From Paenibacillus endoradicis (GTDB lineage: Bacteria; Bacillota; Bacilli; Paenibacillales; Paenibacillaceae), in the NCBI RefSeq assembly GCF_024721975.1, contig NZ_JANQBB010000003.1, forward strand, positions 248,001 to 312,000: a DNA stretch of 64,000 nt, read 5' to 3'. A program made the position numbers and the translations under genes. Shown one piece after another: positions 57,117 to 64,000 of the stretch. How positions within the stretch are numbered: position 1 is the stretch's first letter; each line of letters starts with the position of its first letter. The notes under the pieces are model-generated. The model had not been told where the DNA came from and did not search any database. It was given only the letters and a program-made list of their open reading frames with translations.

Positions 57117-57191
57117 ATTTTCTTATCCAATACTTTTCAACTATGAGATGTATTACGGGAGAAAATGAAAAGTTTTGGGAGGCATATTAAT
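57117..57191 (+). promoter_or_regulatory. Leader hairpin motif, copy D, before rph
   Basis: Stem ACTTTTCA (57132-57139) with TGAAAAGT (57166-57173), then GGGAGG (57177-57182) and the ATG at 57192. The CTTACG box is degraded to CTTATC. The loop GATGTATTAC resembles copy A. Confidence 0.6.
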
Positions 57192-57932
57192 ATGAGAAAT
57201 GACAGTCGTCAGCCTAATGAGCTTCGGCCCGTTATAATAACAACAAACGTTAACAAGCATGCTGAAGGTTCAGTGCTAATTCAATTTGGTGATACTAAGG
57301 TGCTTTGCACAGCTTCTGTTGAAGAGCGCGTACCGCCATTTATGAAAGGTCAAGGCAAAGGCTGGGTTACAGCAGAATACTCAATGCTTCCAAGAGCAAC
57401 AAATACAAGAAATCATCGTGAAGCGAATCGTGGTAAATTAACAGGACGTACGATGGAAATTCAACGTCTAATCGGAAGAGCACTTCGTTCCGTTGTTAAT
57501 TTACAAGCATTAGGTGAACGTACAATTACATTAGATTGTGATGTACTACAAGCTGATGGTGGTACGAGAACAACTTCAATTACGGGTGCGTTTGTTGCCC
57601 TTTGCTTAGCAATTGAACATCTAGCGAAACAGCATAATTTTGCAGTATATCCAATTAATGATTTTCTAGCTTCAGTAAGTGTTGGCGTTATTAATGAAAT
57701 CCCGATGCTTGATTTGAACTATGAAGAAGATTCAAAAGCAAAAGTAGATATGAATGTTGTTATGACGGGTAGTGGTAAATTTGTTGAAGTTCAAGGCACA
57801 GGTGAAGAAGCTCCGTTCACTAGACTAGAACTTAATGAATTGTTAGCGTTAGCAGAAGTAGGCATTGAAAGTCTAATTGAAAAGCAGAAAGAAGCACTAG
57901 GTGCTGCTGCTGACAAAATTAGAGGTGAGTAG
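57192..57932 (+). CDS. rph: Ribonuclease PH
   Basis: Phosphate-dependent 3' trimming of tRNA precursors. 246 residues from the ATG at 57192, set by GGGAGG 9 nt upstream; an in-frame ATG at 57165 lies in the leader stem. Seen: [13 protein letters not shown] start, [34 protein letters not shown], and the phosphate-site [16 protein letters not shown]. The rdgB-type gene follows with no gap. Confidence 0.96.
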   Translation: MRNDSRQPNELRPVIITTNVNKHAEGSVLIQFGDTKVLCTASVEERVPPFMKGQGKGWVTAEYSMLPRATNTRNHREANRGKLTGRTMEIQRLIGRALRSVVNLQALGERTITLDCDVLQADGGTRTTSITGAFVALCLAIEHLAKQHNFAVYPINDFLASVSVGVINEIPMLDLNYEEDSKAKVDMNVVMTGSGKFVEVQGTGEEAPFTRLELNELLALAEVGIESLIEKQKEALGAAADKIRGE

Positions 57933-58583
57933 ATGAGCGCCCTTACGACAATCGTTATTGCGACGAAAAATGAAGGTAAGGTGAAAGAATTCGCACATGC
58001 TTTTGCCAAATTAGGTATTGAAGTGAAAAGCTTATTCGATTATCCGTCTATTCCCGACATTGTCGAAGATGGGGATACGTTTATAGCTAATGCGAAGATC
58101 AAAGCTAAAGTGACTGGCGATGCTATTGGAGTTCCGGTATTAGCTGATGATTCCGGTCTATCTGTAGATGCATTAGATGGTGCTCCAGGAGTATACTCCG
58201 CGCGTTTTTCCGGAGAAGGAGCGACCGATGCCAGTAACAATGAGAAGCTTATTCAACAACTTCAGCAATTGAATGCAAAGTTAGAACTTGATCCACTCAC
58301 AGACGGCTCCAACTTGTTAAGTCATGCTCAGTTTCGCTGCGCTCTAGCATTGTATATTCCAGACACGGAGCAATTCGTTGTAGCCGAAGGGCTAGTAGCT
58401 GGTATCATTACAGATAAACCACATGGTGCAGGTGGATTTGGTTATGATCCTTACTTTTACGTTCCTCAGCTAGACTGTAGTATGGCTCAGTTAAGCAAAG
58501 AGGAAAAAGGTAAGATCAGTCATAGAGGCGAAGCATTAAAGCAATTAATGCCACAACTTCGTACAACGTTTGATATAAAATAA
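57933..58583 (+). CDS. rdgB: XTP/dITP diphosphatase (RdgB/HAM1 family)
   Basis: Hydrolyses non-canonical purine triphosphates so they are not built into DNA or RNA. 216 residues, about 15-20 longer than usual owing to an insert near 110-128 (KLELDPLTDGSNLLSH). Seen: IATKNEGKVKEF, ADDSGLSVDALDGAPG, GFGYDPYFYVP and SHRGEAL. The ATG directly follows the rph TAG, so translation is coupled. Confidence 0.95.
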   Translation: MSALTTIVIATKNEGKVKEFAHAFAKLGIEVKSLFDYPSIPDIVEDGDTFIANAKIKAKVTGDAIGVPVLADDSGLSVDALDGAPGVYSARFSGEGATDASNNEKLIQQLQQLNAKLELDPLTDGSNLLSHAQFRCALALYIPDTEQFVVAEGLVAGIITDKPHGAGGFGYDPYFYVPQLDCSMAQLSKEEKGKISHRGEALKQLMPQLRTTFDIK

Positions 58584-58594
58584 CTTAAAATATG

Positions 58595-58654
58595 AAAATA
58601 AGGATGATTTCATCTTTACAGGAATGTACTGTAAGATGATTCATCCTTATTTTT
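58595..58654. terminator. Terminator between rdgB and asnB
   Basis: Outer arms AAAATAAGGATGA (58595) and TCATCCTTATTTT (58642) with inner CATCTTTACAG/CTGTAAGATG. Long, AT-flanked, suitable for both convergent genes. Confidence 0.85.
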
Positions 58655-58735
58655 GTAATTTACATCTTTTGAACTTAATCATTAACTCTTTTTTCACTAA
58701 CAGCGATAAGTCCTCGCAGTGTTCATCCAGCGCAC

Positions 58736-60580
58736 TTAAACGATGCTAACTTTGTTCTCCTTCATCCACACATTAATTTGATATAAATAAGCATAGAGCT
58801 GCGGACCAGACATTAGTTGCCCAAACCAAGGTACAAGTGAAGAGGACTGATCGGACTTCAATAAGTTTTCAATAACATCTTTATTAATGAGTTTCAATAA
58901 CGGAGAACTATCGTCATTCAAAATATCTTTCATTAATCCTGTAACTGCTGCTAGATAAGCGGGATTATGCGTCTTAGGATAGGGACTTTTCTTTCTAGTA
59001 ATAATCTCTTCCGGTAATATACCTCTTAGCGATTTACGCAAAATTCCTTTCTCACGATCTCCAGATGTTTTGAATTCCCATGGAATATTGAAGACATAAT
59101 CAACTAAGCGATGATCACAGAAAGGGACCCTCACTTCAAGTCCTGCTGCCATGCTCATCCGATCTTTACGATCTAACAACGTTGGCATAAATCTAGAAAT
59201 ATTCATATATGACATCTGCCTTACTGCTCGTAGATGTTCATCTTCGCCTTGTAAGTGTGGAACTTCATAAGTTGCTTCTTCGAATCTCTGAGCAGCATAT
59301 TGCTGCGGCTTAATCCAATCACTTAGTTCAGGAGAAATAATATTGCTACGGAACTCAGTTGCAAGGGACCAAGGAAATTGTCTTGAATGTAACGTTTCTT
59401 CTTTATGAAACCATGGGTAACCACCAAAAATTTCATCAGCTGCTTCACCAGAAATGGCAACGGTAGCGTTCTTTTTAATTTCACGACAGAATAGTAGTAG
59501 TGATGAATCAATATCAGCCATACCTGGTAAATCTCTTGCGATCGTTGCGTCATACAATGCGGAAATAAGATCAGGAGTATCAAACTGAATATAATGATGA
59601 ACAGTGGATAAGTGAGAGGTCATAAGTTCGATATATGGGGTATCACTATTAGGTTGGAAAGAATGTGCTTTAAAGTGCTTGTCATTGTCAACATAATCGA
59701 CAGAGTACGTATGAAGAGAACTAGCATCTTTGTCTCGATAGAATTGTACTGCCATTGCAGTTAATGCACTTGAATCTAGACCGCCTGATAATAATGTGCA
59801 AATAGGCACATCGCTTATCATTTGCCTGTTCATAGTATCTAGTAGTAGCTCTTGAACATGATCTATCGTTTGCTCCATGGAGTGTTCATGCTCTCTGCTT
59901 TCTAGTTTCCAATACGTTTGTAATCTCGTACCAGACTTGTTAATCGTCATACATTGTCCTGCTTTAAGTTCGGATATTCCTTCATATACGCCGTGACCAG
60001 GTGTACGGGCTGGTCCAACAATAAATATTTCCGCTAATCCTTCTCGACTTACTTCGGGTTTGACTTCAGGGTGAGTTAGCAACGTTTTTAATTCAGAACC
60101 AAAAATGAAGCGAGAACCTTGATCCGCGAAAAATAACGGTTTTACACCAAGTCTATCTCTTGCCAGAAATAACTCTTCTTGCTGAACATCCCATACTGCA
60201 AATGCAAATATTCCATTTAAATGTTCCAAGCAGTCTTTGCCCCAGTGCATATATGCTGTTAACAATACTTCCGTATCACATGTTGTTGTAAATCGCCAAC
60301 CGTAGGAGCGTAATTGCTCGGTAAGCTCTTGTGCATTGTATATTTCACCATTATATACGATGACAAATTGATCATTTTCACGATATCGCACCATGGGTTG
60401 AGCACCGTTACTCGGGTCCATTACTGCAAGTCGTCGATGTCCCAATGCACAATGAACAGATAGCCAAGTTCCAGCGGCGTCTGGACCTCGCGGTGTGAGC
60501 GTATCTGTCATTGCTTCAAGTGTTTCACTGCTATGCAGTAAGTTGTTCTGCCAGTCTATCCATCCTGTCATACCACACAT
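58736..60580 (-). CDS. asnB: Asparagine synthase (glutamine-hydrolysing)
   Basis: ATP-dependent transfer of glutamine nitrogen to aspartate. 614 residues from the ATG at 60580, chosen because the next codon is Cys: the N-terminal nucleophile needed by class II glutaminases (MCGMTGW). An ATG three codons earlier would hide it and lies too close to GAGAGG. Seen: RGPDAAGTW, VIVYNGEIYNAQEL, TTTCDTEVLL, and the synthetase loop LLSGGLDSSALTAM near 255. It is monocistronic. Confidence 0.95.
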   Translation of the reverse strand: MCGMTGWIDWQNNLLHSSETLEAMTDTLTPRGPDAAGTWLSVHCALGHRRLAVMDPSNGAQPMVRYRENDQFVIVYNGEIYNAQELTEQLRSYGWRFTTTCDTEVLLTAYMHWGKDCLEHLNGIFAFAVWDVQQEELFLARDRLGVKPLFFADQGSRFIFGSELKTLLTHPEVKPEVSREGLAEIFIVGPARTPGHGVYEGISELKAGQCMTINKSGTRLQTYWKLESREHEHSMEQTIDHVQELLLDTMNRQMISDVPICTLLSGGLDSSALTAMAVQFYRDKDASSLHTYSVDYVDNDKHFKAHSFQPNSDTPYIELMTSHLSTVHHYIQFDTPDLISALYDATIARDLPGMADIDSSLLLFCREIKKNATVAISGEAADEIFGGYPWFHKEETLHSRQFPWSLATEFRSNIISPELSDWIKPQQYAAQRFEEATYEVPHLQGEDEHLRAVRQMSYMNISRFMPTLLDRKDRMSMAAGLEVRVPFCDHRLVDYVFNIPWEFKTSGDREKGILRKSLRGILPEEIITRKKSPYPKTHNPAYLAAVTGLMKDILNDDSSPLLKLINKDVIENLLKSDQSSSLVPWFGQLMSGPQLYAYLYQINVWMKENKVSIV

Positions 60581-60649
60581 AGGCTTCATTCCTCTCTATC
60601 TTCACACTAACCTCACATACTATAACGTATATGTGCAAATAGAAATAAA

Positions 60650-60882
60650 ATGCATGTCCGTAAAGATGGAAAAGCCTATAACTGTGGGAATTGTGGGGCA
60701 GAGGAGATAGGATTGTTGGTTTCTTGTCTGCCTACAAGCAATGATTGGGCATACTTAAAATAGAACTGAAAAAAGATGAATGTATTTTCAAAAATCTAAA
60801 TTGGCAAGAAGCAAGCGAAAATATAAATACGCCTTTAATAGATATTGAAGTATTTAGTATTCAATATTCTAATAAAGGCTAA
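60650..60882 (+). pseudogene. Frameshifted small gene with a zinc-ribbon-like start
   Basis: From the ATG at 60650 the frame reads MHVRKDGKAYNCGNCGAEE, then LLVSCLPTSNDWAYLK and hits a stop at 60761. Directly there, in an A-run, a second frame carries on with IELKKDECIFKNLNW, then QEASENINTP, to the stop at 60880-60882. One lost A would join them into about 77 residues. CGNCG suggests half of a zinc ribbon. No family recognised. A sequencing error cannot be excluded. Confidence 0.5.
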
Positions 60883-60976
60883 AGGCGAAGGTAATGGTTT
60901 AGTGATAACAATATGGATATAATTTCTATTTAGAGCTACACTATAACTATAGCAGGTCTTATAGGAGGTGTATTAT

Positions 60977-61792
60977 ATGTCAAAATCATTGGTCTGGGAA
61001 GATAAGCAAAAAGGTGGACTGGCAGGGATTGATCCTAAGTATACTGGAGCCTTACAAAGCAAAGAGGAAATCGCTGAGGAAACTGAAAAACTAAGGGAAG
61101 AGTTTCATAAGTTGCAGGAGAAGCTTGTTGCTGTTAAGGACAAGGGAATCGTCTTTATATTCCAAGGTATGGATTGCAGTGGTAAGGACGGTGTCATCAA
61201 GCATGTTTTCTCAGGTCTCAACCCGCAGGGAATATCATCTTATAGCTTCAAGGCTCCTACAGAAGAGGAGAAGCTTCATGACTACCTCTGGAGAGCTCAC
61301 AACAAAGTGCCTGCGCTAGGTTATATCGCCACCTTCAATCGTTCGTACTATGAGGATGTGCTCATTACACGGGTACATGGCATTGTCTCTGACAAGGAAG
61401 CACGTCGCCGTTTTAAGCAAATTAATCATTTTGAAACCTATTTGATGGACAACCAAGTTCACGTAGTCAAAATCTTTTTGCACATATCCAATGATTTTCA
61501 ATTGGAGAAGCTAAGAAGTCGCATTGAGGATCCCTCTAAAAATTGGAAATTCGATGCTTCTGATCTTGCTGAACGCAAGCATTGGAAAAAATATTGGGCG
61601 TATTATGAAGAGGCTTTTGAAAAATGCAGCAAAGCTAGTCCGTGGCATATTATACCAAGTGACAATCGCTGGTACCGTAACTACGCCGTGTTGAAAATTG
61701 TTGTTGATTCAATGAGAAGTCTTAAATTAAACGATCCTGAGCCTAACCCAGAGTTAATCAAGCTACTGGATGAATTTAAGAACACAGAATAG
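60977..61792 (+). CDS. Polyphosphate:nucleotide phosphotransferase (PPK2 family)
   Basis: 271 residues from the ATG at 60977 (GGAGGTG 6 nt upstream; the frame opens at 60968). The P-loop kinase fold uses polyphosphate to phosphorylate nucleotides. Seen: Walker A FQGMDCSGKDG near 63-73, the lid with FNRSYYEDVLITRVHG, RRFKQINHFE, SDNRWYRNYAVLKIV. Single-domain short class, which in the family covers NMP and NDP kinase activities; I cannot tell which. It gives the cell a way to spend the polyphosphate made by PPK1. Confidence 0.92.
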   Translation: MSKSLVWEDKQKGGLAGIDPKYTGALQSKEEIAEETEKLREEFHKLQEKLVAVKDKGIVFIFQGMDCSGKDGVIKHVFSGLNPQGISSYSFKAPTEEEKLHDYLWRAHNKVPALGYIATFNRSYYEDVLITRVHGIVSDKEARRRFKQINHFETYLMDNQVHVVKIFLHISNDFQLEKLRSRIEDPSKNWKFDASDLAERKHWKKYWAYYEEAFEKCSKASPWHIIPSDNRWYRNYAVLKIVVDSMRSLKLNDPEPNPELIKLLDEFKNTE

Positions 61793-61939
61793 TCTGCCCA
61801 TTATTATTGATGATGTGCATCAAATTTCATAACCAATCACCCTCAAGTAAAGCATCCTTAGCTAAAACTAGGAAGACATACTTGGAGGTGATTTTTTGTT
61901 TTCAAAAGGTTGAAGCCACGGAGTAAATGATAAATTGCT

Positions 61940-62224
61940 ATGATTAATAGCCTTAAATGTGTTGTGTTACGCCCAGGAGTTATTTGCTTTGCAAATAACT
62001 CTCACTGGGGTGATAAGCTAGTTGGAAAAAATGCTTCAAAAGAAATAGTAACGTGGATTTATCCTGATGATTTGACACCATGAGTACATGGAGATAAATT
62101 AGCCGAGATGTGTATAGTAGCTTCAACTAATTCTTCTGCGGCAAACCAAATTTATAATGCAGTGGATGGAAATTATACCGAAAATGACTTACTTAATGTA
62201 AAAAAGTCCTTAACAGCAGGATAG
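61940..62224 (+). pseudogene. Small gene interrupted by an in-frame TGA
   Basis: From the ATG at 61940 the frame reads LKCVVLRPGVICFANNSHWG, then IVTWIYPDDLTP, meets TGA at 62081-62083 (codon 48), and continues in the same frame with VHGDKLAEMCIVASTN, then QIYNAVDGNYTEND, to TAG at 62222-62224. Codon content before and after is alike, so this looks like one protein of about 94 residues broken by a nonsense change (CGA to TGA would fit). A GGAGGTG about 55 bp upstream belongs to a frame that stops quickly. No family recognised. Confidence 0.5.
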
Positions 62225-62347
62225 AAAGGGACATAGTAACAAATGAATATAAGAGAAGGGATATGCTTAGCAGGAATAAAATGTCTGTTCATTAGAGAAG
62301 CTATAGATATGTTTTACATCATGTGAAGTTGGAGGATACGTAACCAA

Positions 62348-62680
62348 ATGAACGACATTGATTCTATAGAAGATAACCGTAAAATCTATTACGTAAATGT
62401 GCAATCGAAACAGCTGTATGAGCAACCAGACATTGCTGATTACCATCTGGTCATTACAGCTAATGCTAGAGAGTATGATCGAATTATTGAGCAATTTCTA
62501 GAAGTGGACGATAGTGATGAATGGACGCTTGAAACGATGTTTCAGTTCCATAATAACAGTCCTGACATGAGTATGGTCAATGATGAGCATGATTATCGTC
62601 TGAAGCAACTTTATAAGGAATTGTACAAGTTAGGTACTGATGAAACAAGACGTCATATTGAACAAATGCGTATACTATAA
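62348..62680 (+). CDS. Hypothetical protein, acidic, 110 residues
   Basis: Soluble and acidic, with a C-terminal helical part (HDYRLKQLYKELYKLGTDETRRHIEQM). The N-terminal half reads IYYVNVQSKQLYEQPD, then DYHLVITANAREYDRI, which looks like a beta-alpha domain. No signal or membrane segment. GGAGG lies 12 nt before the ATG, rather far. I do not recognise a family. Confidence 0.6.
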   Translation: MNDIDSIEDNRKIYYVNVQSKQLYEQPDIADYHLVITANAREYDRIIEQFLEVDDSDEWTLETMFQFHNNSPDMSMVNDEHDYRLKQLYKELYKLGTDETRRHIEQMRIL

Positions 62681-62858
62681 ATTGTGAAGTAGCTGTGAAT
62701 GTACATAGACGAGCATGACTCGTTAAGTAATATGACGTTATGGTGAGAAATAAATGTTAAGTAATTCATTGATTACTTAGTAATGCAGTTGACATTTTTC
62801 TATACTTTGTGAGAGATTAAGAATATCATTTTTTCACAACATAATGGAGGATATCATC

Positions 62859-63449
62859 TTGCAAAAATTAGTTTTCTTCGTAGGAGTAGCAGGTACAGGA
62901 AAAACAACCGTAGCAAAAATTTTAAGTAAACATCTACCAGCAGCATTTCTCGATCGCGACACTGTAGGAGGTCGTTTTGTAGAGGCGTTTCTTGCAATGA
63001 AAGGTTTTGATATTAATGATCGTGATTCTCAGTTCTATAAAGAGAATCTACGTGATCTTGAATATGATACAACAAAAGATATTTGTATCGAAAATTTAGC
63101 TGCAGGACAAAACGTCTTTATGATTTCACCATTTACGGCAGAACTTCGTAACGAGCAATGGATTGAGAATGTTATCCAAGCAGCGGGGTTGACGAAAGAG
63201 CAAGTCGATGTGAAGGTTATAGTCGTAACGCTTGAAGATATTGAACTTCAACACAATCGTATTGTTGATCGCCAGACTGAACGTGATCGTTGGAAGCTAG
63301 ATAACTGGAGTGACTTTGAGCAACGTGTTAATTTCATTCCGGAAATCAACTGGGAAATTCCAAAAAGTTCGATATTAATATTCGATAACAGTGGAGAATT
63401 GACTAAGGAAAAACAACAACAAGTTATTGATTTTGTAATGAATGATTGA
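62859..63449 (+). CDS. P-loop kinase-like ATP-binding protein (AAA_33/zeta-like)
   Basis: About 197 residues from the TTG at 62859, which has GGAGG 8 nt upstream; the frame also has an ATG at 62844 that sits on the ribosome site. Walker A GVAGTGKTT is near the N-terminus, followed by AAFLDRDTVGG, the usual substrate Asp-Arg-Asp of small-molecule kinases. Later, VIVVTLEDIELQHNRIVDRQ and RDRWKLDNW are lid-like with several Arg. Substrate unknown; gluconate-kinase-like or zeta-like roles are possible. No antitoxin gene is beside it. Confidence 0.75.
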   Translation: MQKLVFFVGVAGTGKTTVAKILSKHLPAAFLDRDTVGGRFVEAFLAMKGFDINDRDSQFYKENLRDLEYDTTKDICIENLAAGQNVFMISPFTAELRNEQWIENVIQAAGLTKEQVDVKVIVVTLEDIELQHNRIVDRQTERDRWKLDNWSDFEQRVNFIPEINWEIPKSSILIFDNSGELTKEKQQQVIDFVMND

Positions 63450-63464
63450 ATGGAAGACACAAGC

Positions 63465-63499
63465 AAGCCGTAGCGCATCTCGATGACGCTACGGCTTTT
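63465..63499. terminator. Terminator after the P-loop kinase gene
   Basis: A perfect 11-bp GC-rich stem (AAGCCGTAGCG/CGCTACGGCTT) with an 11-nt loop and six or more T residues. Confidence 0.9.
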
Positions 63500-63519
63500 T
63501 TGTTAGTGAGTGGACTTCA

Positions 63520-64000
63520 CTATTCTGTGAGCTCTTCCCAATCGATCTCTAAATCGTCGATTTCTACATTGTTGCGATCTGATTTGAAACTAGTCACCCA
63601 GAATGGTTGACTTGGTAGATCTTTAGATGGCTCTGTTACATTAAGGTACACGCCATAGTCAAGTTCATCCTTTTGTAGTCCATGTAAAGCCCACCACTGT
63701 TCATCTGTAAGACGAGTATCACTTAAAAATTCATAATAAGAATATACCGATCCTCGACTCAGATATAACTTTCCATCGACGGGAACGACCACATAGATCT
63801 GATCAAAAGTACCTGTACCAAGTGATAAATTCCCCTTATCGACGATAGTAGCAACATCGGAGACGAGCATGTCGCTTAGTTCTATTGTGGAATAGTCATT
63901 GGGACCACCTGCAACACCTTGCAAAAAGTAATTCGAAATATACTCCATTTTCCCACCGTACCAGAGTAGATCATCTCTTTCTCCTTCTGTTAATGGTTCA
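63520..64000 (-). CDS. DUF3160-family protein, C-terminal part (5' end outside window)
   Basis: The frame stays open to the window edge: before the internal ATG at 63948 it reads PLTEGERDDLLWYGGK, which is good protein, so the gene starts outside. The visible ~160 residues carry DUF3160-type features: MLVSDVATIVD, FDQIYVVVPVDGKLYLSRG, SVYSYYEFLSD, RLTDEQWW and a PSQPFWVTSF end. Function unknown; members are often secreted lipoproteins with a long N-terminal region. It is convergent with the P-loop kinase gene. Confidence 0.75.
   Translation of the reverse strand, partial: EPLTEGERDDLLWYGGKMEYISNYFLQGVAGGPNDYSTIELSDMLVSDVATIVDKGNLSLGTGTFDQIYVVVPVDGKLYLSRGSVYSYYEFLSDTRLTDEQWWALHGLQKDELDYGVYLNVTEPSKDLPSQPFWVTSFKSDRNNVEIDDLEIDWEELTE

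Noticed and set aside
60495..60710. Plus-strand open frame overlapping the asnB start
   Set aside because: It is antisense to asnB for much of its length and competes with the more protein-like frame starting at 60650.
61967..62012. Inverted repeat GTTATTTGC/GCAAATAAC as a terminator
   Set aside because: It lies inside the protein-like frame starting at 61940 and lacks a T-run.
62081..62083. TGA read as selenocysteine
   Set aside because: No Cys-like or redox motif around it and no evident SECIS-like hairpin right after; a nonsense mutation is simpler.
62789..62806. TTGACA with TATACT as a promoter of the P-loop kinase gene
   Set aside because: The two boxes are only 6 nt apart, far too close for a sigma-A promoter.

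Overview
The window looks like the chromosome of a low-GC, spore-forming, cellulose-degrading member of the Paenibacillaceae or close Bacillales. Direct support comes from sporulation and germination genes (ytrH/ytrI, a gerA-B-C operon, gerM, YheC/YheD ATP-grasp proteins), from secreted GH9 and GH48 cellulases, and from Bacillus-type gene order around dnaE-accDA-pyk-citZ-icd-mdh. No rRNA, tRNA, prophage, transposase or CRISPR array was seen.

Layout. 1-1.6 kb: end of an AraC-type regulator convergent with psd. 1.8-7.6 kb: a minus-strand operon for a GH9 and a GH48 cellulase, both with FnIII and CBM3 modules. 8.1-14.8 kb: five YheC/YheD-type ATP-grasp paralogues and one GNAT acetyltransferase in a tightly packed minus-strand cluster. 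15-36.5 kb: the conserved ytoI, ytpI, ytrI, ytrH, dnaE, accD, accA, pyk, thioesterase, fxsA, citZ, icd, mdh neighbourhood. It lacks nrnA and pfkA at their usual places and carries ppk1/ppx inserted before citZ. 36.6-42 kb: recQ, a PfkB sugar kinase, a decayed stalk/ankyrin gene, fni. 42-48.5 kb: gerA-B-C operon, an MBL-fold hydrolase, a second PgpA-like gene, gerM. 48.7-56.8 kb: a sugar ABC transporter with a second binding protein, a YesM-type kinase and a YesN-type regulator, lying between gerM and rph-rdgB, which are neighbours in Bacillus. 58.7-64 kb: asnB, PPK2, two broken small genes, a P-loop kinase and a partial DUF3160 protein.

How the parts fit. The cellulase pair, the sugar ABC transporter with its sensor and the PfkB kinase fit a plant-polysaccharide lifestyle. 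DnaE, AccDA, Pyk and the CitZ-Icd-Mdh block are central replication, lipid and carbon functions. PPK1, PPX and PPK2 give a full polyphosphate synthesis, breakdown and use set, and ppk1 carries a Pho-box-like array. Spore genes have recognisable sigma-E, sigma-G and sigma-K-like promoter candidates.

The most unusual non-coding content is: (1) a leader motif in four copies (27.34, 27.40, 35.49 and 57.12 kb), a hairpin placed just before the Shine-Dalgarno of three unrelated genes with paired base changes between copies; (2) a dispersed ~170-200 bp element with terminal inverted repeats (17.2, 30.5 and 33.8 kb) with conserved internal hairpins; and (3) a four-copy 87-88 bp tandem array growing out of the right end of one of those elements.
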